Shown here piece by piece: positions 14,372 through 19,421 of a stretch of 19,421 nucleotides of DNA. A model generated the notes under the pieces. That model was not told the origin of the DNA. It saw nothing but the letters and a program-made list of their open reading frames with translations, and did not search any database. Origin of the DNA: JAGQUL01 sp038212015 (lineage in GTDB: Bacteria > Actinomycetota > Thermoleophilia > Gaiellales > SKUG01). The stretch's first letter is position 1. Every line of letters starts with the position of its first letter. The stretch covers positions 1-19,421 of the forward strand of contig JBBQUY010000066.1 of NCBI GenBank assembly GCA_038212015.1. Direction: 5' to 3'. The position numbers were made by a program, and so were the translations under genes.

Positions 14372-16852
14372 TCAGTCGAGGCTGGCACGGCGGCGAAGCT
14401 CCGCGGTGTCGAGCACCACGATGCGCCGCTTCCACGTGTCGGTCACACCCGCCTTGTGCAGTGCACCGAGCAGACTCGACACGCGGGCGCGCTGCGAGCC
14501 GATCATGCTCGCGATGTCGGCGTGCGTGAGCGAGGTGTCGAGCAGCTGCTCGCCGCGCAGGCTCGGCCGGCCGAAGCGCTCCCCCAGACGCACGAGCGTT
14601 CGTGCCAGACGGGTCTCGACGGGCAGCAGTGCCGATTCGCCAGCGAGCATCCGCGCCTCGCGCAGGCGATCCGACGCGTCGGCGAGCACGGCGGTGGCGA
14701 AGCTCGGTGCAGCGGTCGTCACCGTCTCGAGGGAAGCGCGGGGAACGACGTGCAGCACGGTCGGCGTGGCCGCCTCGACGAGATCGCCGGCGCTGGGACC
14801 CGCGCCCCCCGCGACGAGCGAGTCATGGCCGAACACGTCGCCGGGGCCGAGTGCCGCGACGACGAGCCGGCGGTCGGTGGTGCCGGGTTCGGCGCGCAGC
14901 AGCCGCACTTCGCCGCTCGCGATGACGCAGAGGCCGGGGGGCGGGGCGGGCAGGTCCGTGCCGGAGGGGGGCAGCAGCTCGTGGCGTTCGACGACCGCGA
15001 ACACCGCGGCGCGTTCGGCTGCGGGCAGCGATGCGAACAGCGGCAGGTCCGCGACCGGGGCGGCCGCGTCCTCGTCGTCGGTTGCAGCGTCGAGGGTCGC
15101 GCGTTGGGCGAGCGCGGTCCAGCCGTATGACTCGAGCAGCGCGGCGAGCCTGGAGGCCTGCACGTCGTCGGGGCGCAACGCAAGCGTCGCGCGGCGAAGC
15201 AGTGCCGCGTCGACCGGTCGTTCGTGGGCATCGAGGTCGGCGGCGACGCCGACGAGGATCTCTGCATCACCGGAAAGCGCGGATTCGACCTCGCGGATCG
15301 CAAGTCGCACGAGCGGTACGTCGCGCTCGGCATCGGACAGCGCACGAAGGCGCTCGAGCTGCGCGGCGAGCGCCGCACGCAGGCCGGCGTCGTCGCGCTC
15401 CAGAAGCAGTCGCGCGCCGCAGACGGCGAGGTTGGCCATGCCGGTGGCTTCGCTCGCTCGCGCCGCATCGAGCACCTCGGTGAGTGCTCCAGGATCACCG
15501 TCGACGAGCGCCGCGCGGGCACGGACCTCGTCCAGCGCCTCGTCGTAGGAGTCGAAGCCGAGCTCGCGGCATCGGTCGGACACGTCCTCGACGAAGCCTC
15601 GGAAGCGTTCGGTCGCGCCGCCGAGCGCGAGCAGCTCTGCCGCGACCATGTGCACGTACACGTCGCGCTGCGGCTCGTCGAGTGCTCGATCCTGCGCGAG
15701 CGCGGCGGAGGCGAGCGAACGTGCGCGGGTGGCGTCGCCTGCGATCGCGTGCACGCGCGCCTCGAGTGCGAGCGCGCCGGGCACGTAGTGGCGAGCACCC
15801 ATGCGCTGCACGTCCGCGGTGAAGCGGCCCGCCTCGTCGATCGCTTCGCGGGTGCGGAGTGCCTCCACGAGCGTCTCGACGAGGTTGTGGCGGGCGCGAC
15901 GAACCGCAACGGCGTCGGAATCGGCGGCAGCAAGCGGCGCGCAGCGGCGCAGCAGTTCGATCGCCAGGTCGAGCTGTCCGAGGTAGGAGCGGGCTGTGGC
16001 GAGCGAGCCGAGCACTGCCGCCTCGAGGCCACGATCTCCGGCGTCGCGCGCGGCACCGAGTGCATCTTCGAGCGGTTCCAGCGAGTCCGCCCAGCGCGCA
16101 TCGAAGATCGCGCGCACGGCTCGGGCGTACGCGGCCCAGCCGACGCGGCCCGGCTCGGATGCGGGCGGTTCAGCTGCGGCTTCGGCCTCCAGGCGCTCCG
16201 CGGCGTCGGTGGATTCAGGGGCGCTCCAGAACCACGCCACCGCGGCGCGGGATGCGCGAACGAGCTCACCGGCGTCGTCCCATGCGGCCAGCGATGTGCG
16301 CCAGAGCTTCGGCGCGCGTGGATCGCCGCACTCGTGCGCGGCGCGTGCGTGCAGTTCGCGCAGGTCGGGGCAGATGACCGCACCGGCGTCGACGAGCTGG
16401 TCGATCGCCCGCACGACGAGCGCATGGTCGGCGCTGCGCATCGCGTCGCGTGCGGCGCGGTCGAGGCGCTCCACGGCTCGACCGTGCTCGCCGGCGAGCA
16501 GCTCGTGCGCGGCCTGCTCGACCTCCGCGATGCCCGGCTCGTAGCTCGTGCGCCCGATCGCGCGTGCCAGACGCGCGTGCAGGCGTGCTGTGTCGGCGTC
16601 CGAGAGCGCGTCGAGCGCGCGACGTGCCGTGTCGCCGCTGGCGTCGGGTGCCACGTGCAGTCGGGCGTGTTCGAAGGTCAGCTCGCCGGCTTGCTCCAGT
16701 CGCTCGGTGACGGCTCGCAGCTCGCCTGTCAGGTCGAGCGCGTGCTCCAGCGTCGTCGGGCGAATGCCGTCAGGACAGGCCGCCGTGGCCGCGCGGACGC
16801 GATCGTCGACGGACAGGCCCGGAAGGGCGGGTGCGGTATCTGCGGCGGTCAC
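14372..16852 (-). CDS. Large helical-repeat regulator fused to a Crp/Fnr-type C-terminus
   Basis: The 826-residue protein has three parts. Residues 1-590 are almost wholly helical, with repeat-like alternation (for example HARLARAIGR, AAVLGSLATARSYLGQLDLAIELLRRCAPLA) as in TPR-like arrays; the first 100 residues look like the region after the ATPase in large LuxR (LAL/MalT-like) regulators. No Walker A or B motif is present. Residues about 600-715 look like a cyclic-nucleotide-binding fold (DLPLFASLPAAER, GEVRLLRAEPG, ALGPGDVFGHDSLV). Residues about 745-825 form a Crp-type winged helix (THADIASMIGSQRARVSSLLGALHKAGV, RRIVVLDTAELRR). The phosphate-binding FGE-ALL-RxA motif is degenerate, so cAMP or cGMP binding is doubtful. 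It starts with GTG 16852. It is probably a DNA-binding regulator with a large protein- or ligand-sensing N-terminus, perhaps acting on downstream genes. Confidence 0.85.
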   Translation of the reverse strand: MTAADTAPALPGLSVDDRVRAATAACPDGIRPTTLEHALDLTGELRAVTERLEQAGELTFEHARLHVAPDASGDTARRALDALSDADTARLHARLARAIGRTSYEPGIAEVEQAAHELLAGEHGRAVERLDRAARDAMRSADHALVVRAIDQLVDAGAVICPDLRELHARAAHECGDPRAPKLWRTSLAAWDDAGELVRASRAAVAWFWSAPESTDAAERLEAEAAAEPPASEPGRVGWAAYARAVRAIFDARWADSLEPLEDALGAARDAGDRGLEAAVLGSLATARSYLGQLDLAIELLRRCAPLAAADSDAVAVRRARHNLVETLVEALRTREAIDEAGRFTADVQRMGARHYVPGALALEARVHAIAGDATRARSLASAALAQDRALDEPQRDVYVHMVAAELLALGGATERFRGFVEDVSDRCRELGFDSYDEALDEVRARAALVDGDPGALTEVLDAARASEATGMANLAVCGARLLLERDDAGLRAALAAQLERLRALSDAERDVPLVRLAIREVESALSGDAEILVGVAADLDAHERPVDAALLRRATLALRPDDVQASRLAALLESYGWTALAQRATLDAATDDEDAAAPVADLPLFASLPAAERAAVFAVVERHELLPPSGTDLPAPPPGLCVIASGEVRLLRAEPGTTDRRLVVAALGPGDVFGHDSLVAGGAGPSAGDLVEAATPTVLHVVPRASLETVTTAAPSFATAVLADASDRLREARMLAGESALLPVETRLARTLVRLGERFGRPSLRGEQLLDTSLTHADIASMIGSQRARVSSLLGALHKAGVTDTWKRRIVVLDTAELRRRASLD

Positions 16853-16888
16853 GTGTGCAACCTGCCCGCGCGCGCAGGAGGACGAACG

Positions 16889-17431
16889 CTAGACAGCGCG
16901 CTCGAAGCGCAGCATCGGGCGACCGAGGTCGTTCTCGGTCTCGCGCTCCATGTGGAAGCCATGCTCCTTGAGGAACGCCTCGGCACCCTCGTGGCCCGGA
17001 TACACGTCGATGTGCACGTCCTTGATGCGCCACACGTCGGCGTAGCGAAGCGCAGCGACGAGCAGTCGCGCACCGTCGCCCTGGCGTGGTGCGGACACGA
17101 GCAGGTCGTCGATCTCGAGATGGTCGCCGGTGCGTCGCAGCACGACCATCCCGACCGGATCGCGCAGGGTGCCGATGCACAGCAGCATCGCGTCGTTGCT
17201 GTCGATGATGTCGCTGAAGTACTGCTCGGTGCAGTACACCTCGCACCAGTGTCCGAAGCCCTCTTCATCGGGTGCGGGCCGATAGCGGTCGCGCATGACG
17301 TTTTCCTTGAGGCGCCGCAGGTACGGCACGTGCGCGGCGGTGCCGCGCTGGATCATCAGCGAGTCGAGCCCGCGGGGGAGGACCGCTGGCGCATCATCGG
17401 AGCGCTCGGCATTGGTGGAGACGATCGGCAT
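16889..17431 (-). CDS. GNAT-family N-acetyltransferase
   Basis: The 180-residue protein shows the GNAT core at about 80-165: the strand VGMVVLRR, then LEIDDLLVSAPRQGDGARLL (105-124), where the loop RQGDGA is the acetyl-CoA pyrophosphate motif, and later VHIDVYPGHEGAEAFLKEHGF, the usual late strand and helix. The acceptor is unknown; GNAT enzymes modify antibiotics, polyamines, proteins or small metabolites. The N-terminal 25 residues look disordered, and ATG at Met26 (17356) could be the real start; ATG 17431 has no Shine-Dalgarno sequence. It lies 26 bases after the FMN reductase stop and 36 bases before the fusion-regulator start, so a joint transcript is plausible. Confidence 0.82.
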   Translation of the reverse strand: MPIVSTNAERSDDAPAVLPRGLDSLMIQRGTAAHVPYLRRLKENVMRDRYRPAPDEEGFGHWCEVYCTEQYFSDIIDSNDAMLLCIGTLRDPVGMVVLRRTGDHLEIDDLLVSAPRQGDGARLLVAALRYADVWRIKDVHIDVYPGHEGAEAFLKEHGFHMERETENDLGRPMLRFERAV

Positions 17432-17457
17432 GGCGACATTGTCGCAGGTCCGGCGGC

Positions 17458-18099
17458 TCAGGATGCGGCGGCTGGTGTGCTCGCTGCCGCAGCCGTCGCG
17501 CGAGCCTCGCGAAGCATGACGACCATCGCCACGAGCTCGTCGAGCAGTGTTCGGACCCGGTCGTTGGCTTCGGTCGTGGCGAGCAGTCCGTCGTCGGTGA
17601 ACGCCGTCGCGCCATTGGGGATGGTCACGCTCGGCTCGCTGATCGGGCGTGCACCCTGGGTGCGCAGCACCTTTACGAGCTCGTCACGAGCCCACACGGC
17701 ACCGAACTGGCCGTTGCTGGCGCTGGCGGCGGCCACCGGAACGCCGTAGAGCGGGCTCGCCTGCAGGCCGCTCACCGATTCCAGGGCACCATCGGATCGC
17801 GAGGCCCAGTCGAGCGCGTTCTTGAGCTGACCGGGAATCGATCCGTTGTATTCGGGAGTGGCGATGAACACGCCGTCCGTGTCGCGGAGCGCAGCGGCGA
17901 AGTGCGCTGCGCCGGCGGGGAAACCGTCTGCTTCCACGTCTTCGTCGTACGGCTCGACCTGTCCGAGCTCGCCGAATTCGACGAACTCGACGCCCTCGGG
18001 TGCGAGGCGCGCGGCGAGCCTGGCGAGGCGTCGATTGATCGACGCCTCGCGCAGGCTGCCTGCGACTCCCAGGATGCGGATGGGAGGAGGGGTGCTCAT
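17458..18099 (-). CDS. NADPH-dependent FMN reductase
   Basis: The 213-residue protein is a flavodoxin-like oxidoreductase. GVAGSLREASINRRL (11-25) is the phosphate-binding loop and TPEYNGSIPGQLKNALDW (81-98) is the hallmark segment of the NADPH-dependent FMN reductase and quinone/chromate reductase group (ChrR/YieF-like). It would pass two electrons from NAD(P)H to FMN or directly to quinones, avoiding semiquinone radicals. The tail is Ala-rich and probably disordered. Its ATG at 18099 overlaps the TGA of the yceI-type gene by one base (TGATG), so the two are co-translated. With the operator pair upstream of yceI, the context suggests a redox or electrophile-stress operon. The true substrate is not known. 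Confidence 0.92.
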   Translation of the reverse strand: MSTPPPIRILGVAGSLREASINRRLARLAARLAPEGVEFVEFGELGQVEPYDEDVEADGFPAGAAHFAAALRDTDGVFIATPEYNGSIPGQLKNALDWASRSDGALESVSGLQASPLYGVPVAAASASNGQFGAVWARDELVKVLRTQGARPISEPSVTIPNGATAFTDDGLLATTEANDRVRTLLDELVAMVVMLREARATAAAASTPAAAS

Positions 18100-18644
18100 C
18101 AGGCGCGGGCCAGCTCGAACTCACCCTCGATGCGCACGGTTCGACCGAGCACGTCCTGTCCACCGGCAAGCTTGGCTTCCCATGCGATACCGAAGTCATG
18201 ACGATCGACCTCGCCCGCCAGCTCCAGGCCGATGCGCTGAGCACCGCCCATGTCCTCGACGGGGCCGCCCCACGTGCCGGACAGCTCGACCGGCTTGGTC
18301 ACGCCCCGCATCGTGAGTTCGCCGCGAACGGTCGCGGTACCGTCATCGGCGAGCGTGACGTCGGTCGACGTGAACGAGAGGGTCGGGTACAGCTGCGCGT
18401 CGAAGAAGTCGGGGCTCATCAGGTGCCCGTGGAGCTGCTCGTTCGGAAACGCGATGTCCTGGACCGGGGTCGAGCCTTCGAGCGTGAGACCCGATTCGTC
18501 GGCCGTCAGCGTGACGTCGAAGCTCGAGAAGCCGCCGCGCAGCCAGGTGATGCCGAAATGGCGCACCTTGAAGTTGACGACGGAGTGGATGGGGTCGGAG
18601 GCGTACGTGCCGGCGGTGATCGGAAGGGCGGTGGCCGTGGTCAT
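18099..18644 (-). CDS. YceI-family lipid-binding-like protein
   Basis: The 181-residue protein matches YceI: near the start GTYASDPIHSVVNFKVRHFG, in the middle GHLMSPDFFDAQLYPTLSF (the family's typical segment), and near the end GELTMRGVTKPVELSGTW and DRHDFGIAWEA. YceI proteins are lipocalin-like barrels that bind isoprenoid lipids such as polyprenyl chains or quinones. No signal peptide is present, so this copy would be cytoplasmic, unlike the periplasmic E. coli protein. The start at ATG 18644 has a good AAAGGA (18653-18658) eight bases upstream, and a longer frame from 18779 would include the promoter and was rejected. The gene is first of the yceI-FMN reductase operon. Confidence 0.94.
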   Translation of the reverse strand: MTTATALPITAGTYASDPIHSVVNFKVRHFGITWLRGGFSSFDVTLTADESGLTLEGSTPVQDIAFPNEQLHGHLMSPDFFDAQLYPTLSFTSTDVTLADDGTATVRGELTMRGVTKPVELSGTWGGPVEDMGGAQRIGLELAGEVDRHDFGIAWEAKLAGGQDVLGRTVRIEGEFELARA

Positions 18645-18669
18645 GTGGAGGGTCCTTTCGAGGGATGTG

Positions 18670-18683
18670 GTTGCGAGCGCAAC
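18670..18683. promoter_or_regulatory. Operator-like palindrome, downstream site
   Basis: GTTGCGAGCGCAAC is a perfect inverted repeat: GTTGCG, a two-base spacer and CGCAAC. It lies between the predicted transcription start and the yceI ATG, at about +8 to +21. Its sequence GTTGnnnnCGCAACTA is shared with the site at 18713-18728, 44 bases (about four helical turns) away. The pattern fits a MarR-type dimer, but no MarR gene is in the window. Confidence 0.65.
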
Positions 18684-18697
18684 TACGTGTCCCCCTG

Positions 18698-18726
18698 ACA
18701 GTAGACGTAGAAAGTTGATCGCGCAA
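18698..18726 (-). promoter_or_regulatory. Promoter of the yceI-FMN reductase operon
   Basis: Reading the minus strand, TTGCGC (18721-18726) and TACTGT (18698-18703) are separated by exactly 17 bases, a good sigma-70-type arrangement. Transcription would start near 18691, giving a leader of about 47 bases before ATG 18644. The -35 hexamer lies inside the upstream palindrome and the other palindrome sits just past the start, so a bound repressor would block RNA polymerase directly. Confidence 0.6.
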
Positions 18727-18728
18727 CT
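18713..18728. promoter_or_regulatory. Operator-like palindrome, upstream site
   Basis: AGTTGATCGCGCAACT has AGTTG and CAACT arms, with symmetry broken at two base pairs near the centre. It covers the predicted -35 of the yceI promoter and shares GTTGnnnnCGCAACTA with the perfect palindrome at 18670-18683. Confidence 0.6.
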
Positions 18729-18784
18729 ATTAACCGTGAAGATCGGGGCGATCGACATGGATGCGGGGGATTCGTCCATGTGGG

Positions 18785-18801
18785 CCGCCCGGGCCGGGCG
18801 G
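18785..18801. repeat. GC-only hairpin in the intergenic region before the coiled-coil gene
   Basis: CCGCCCG (18785-18791) and CGGGCGG (18795-18801) are perfect inverted repeats with a three-base loop GGC. It lies about 100 bases upstream of the rightward gene. No T-tract follows, and no gene ends here, so it is not an obvious terminator; it might fold in a 5' leader or be a chance result of GC richness. Confidence 0.4.
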
Positions 18802-18896
18802 GTGATCGGTCGTTCCGATGATCACGGTGATTTGCACGTTGCGGCGCACGATCCGGGGAATTCACGTCGTCGCCGCGGCGGCCGATCTCGCGAGCG

Positions 18897-19421
18897 ATGG
18901 AGTTCCACGCGCGCGACGGGTTCGAGCGACGCGCGGGCACCGCACGTCCGGTGCTCGCAGCCTCGTGCTGCGCGCTCGCCCTCGTCGCAGCGCTGCTCGT
19001 CGCCCTCACCTCGAACGTCGCCACGGCGCAGGCGATGTCCAAGCAGCGGGACGCGCAGCTGCGCGCGATGTCGGATGTCCAGCTCACGCGCCAGGTCGCG
19101 GCGATCGACGCGGAAGCGACCGCGATCGGCACGCGACTGCTGCAGTCCGAGGCGCGCCGCGACGAGATCGTCCGCGATCGCGACGTCACGCAGCGCCTGC
19201 TCGCTGACTTCATGGCGGAGAGCTACAAGCAGGGAAGCGTCAGCGGCGACATCATCACGCAGGTGCTGTCGGCCGGAAGTCTCGCCGAGGCCGCCGATCG
19301 AGCTCGAGTCGCCGATGCGGTCGGCACCTACCACCTGAACCTGGTGCGCTCGCTCGATACCGCCGAGGTGCATCTGGACGTGTCGAGCGTGGAGCGTGCG
19401 CGGCTCATCACCAAGCTGTCG
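18897..19421 (+). CDS. Exported coiled-coil protein, N-terminal part (runs off window edge)
   Basis: The frame opens at ATG 18897 and continues for 175 codons to the last base without a stop. Residues 1-18 are charged, 19-38 are hydrophobic (VLAASCCALALVAALLVAL) and ATAQA at about 42-46 could be a signal peptidase cut site, so the protein is exported or membrane-anchored. The rest is a long helix rich in Arg, Glu, Ala and Leu with heptad-like spacing. SYKQGSVSGDIITQVLSAGSLAEAADRARVADAV resembles the coiled-coil region of EnvC/CwlO-type peptidoglycan-hydrolase partners, which usually end in an NlpC/P60, M23 or similar domain; that end is outside the window. No better upstream start exists: a TGA at 18828-18830 closes the frame. 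There is no strong Shine-Dalgarno. It diverges from the yceI operon. Confidence 0.7.
   Translation, partial: MEFHARDGFERRAGTARPVLAASCCALALVAALLVALTSNVATAQAMSKQRDAQLRAMSDVQLTRQVAAIDAEATAIGTRLLQSEARRDEIVRDRDVTQRLLADFMAESYKQGSVSGDIITQVLSAGSLAEAADRARVADAVGTYHLNLVRSLDTAEVHLDVSSVERARLITKLS

Noticed and set aside
16861..16878. CCTGC...GCAGG inverted repeat between the GNAT and fusion-regulator genes
   Set aside because: Only five-base arms around a GC-rich loop, no T-tract, and it lies next to the GTG start; not convincing as a terminator.
15224..17749. 841-codon plus-strand frame
   Set aside because: Antisense to the fusion regulator, GNAT and FMN reductase genes; product looks like a shadow translation.
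7207..18780. Shared 13-mer GGATTCGTCCATG at 7207-7219 and 18768-18780, both noncoding
   Set aside because: A few identical 13-mers are expected by chance in 19 kb of biased composition; no flanking similarity or matching promoter position.

Overview
The window is high-GC, gene-dense DNA with G or C at most third codon positions, short intergenic gaps, stop/start overlaps and several weak or absent Shine-Dalgarno sequences. Together with an Hrp1-like double-CBS protein, DrrA/DrrB-type ABC genes and a helical-repeat regulator reminiscent of large LuxR (LAL) proteins, this suggests an actinobacterium, possibly the Thermoleophilia/Solirubrobacterales. The phylum is a moderately firm inference; the genus cannot be read from the sequence. 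No rRNA, tRNA, CRISPR array, insertion sequence or phage integration module was seen.

The layout is four blocks. (1) About 5330 down to 1, all minus strand: an unrecognised protein, a small two-helix membrane protein, an AroH-class chorismate mutase, prephenate dehydrogenase (TyrA), an eRF1/Vms1-like baeRF protein with a GGWSQ loop, and a large SDR-like protein cut by the left edge. The first four are tightly packed or overlapping and look like one operon for the tyrosine branch of aromatic synthesis. (2) 5410 to 10616, plus strand: a SAM methyltransferase translationally coupled to an AraC-type regulator, a two-domain VOC protein resembling extradiol ring-cleaving dioxygenases, a YdeI/OmpD-associated (OmdA) protein, and a DrrA/DrrB-type ABC exporter. 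This reads as a detoxification and resistance block. (3) 18644 down to 10620, minus strand: YceI-family protein, NADPH-dependent FMN reductase, GNAT acetyltransferase, an 826-residue helical-repeat/Crp fusion regulator, an HEIAH metallopeptidase-like protein, an Hrp1-like CBS protein, an SRPBCC protein, an unfamiliar DAFRH/MDxHNN protein and a Nudix hydrolase. (4) 18897 to the right edge, plus strand: the N-terminal part of an exported coiled-coil protein, perhaps of the peptidoglycan-hydrolase type.

The most notable items are as follows. The 826-residue protein joins what looks like the ATPase-free helical half of a LAL regulator to a degenerate cyclic-nucleotide-type domain and a Crp winged helix. 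Two related palindromes lie 44 bp apart around a good promoter for the yceI-FMN reductase pair, as expected for a MarR-type operator pair. Two soluble proteins of unknown role (HEIAH type and DAFRH/MDxHNN type) sit downstream of the fusion regulator. The SDR-like protein carries a four-cysteine zinc-binding-like insert and lacks the usual catalytic tyrosine. I did not find convincing evidence for a complete new multi-gene defence or secretion system; the fusion regulator and the genes behind it are the best candidates for something undescribed.
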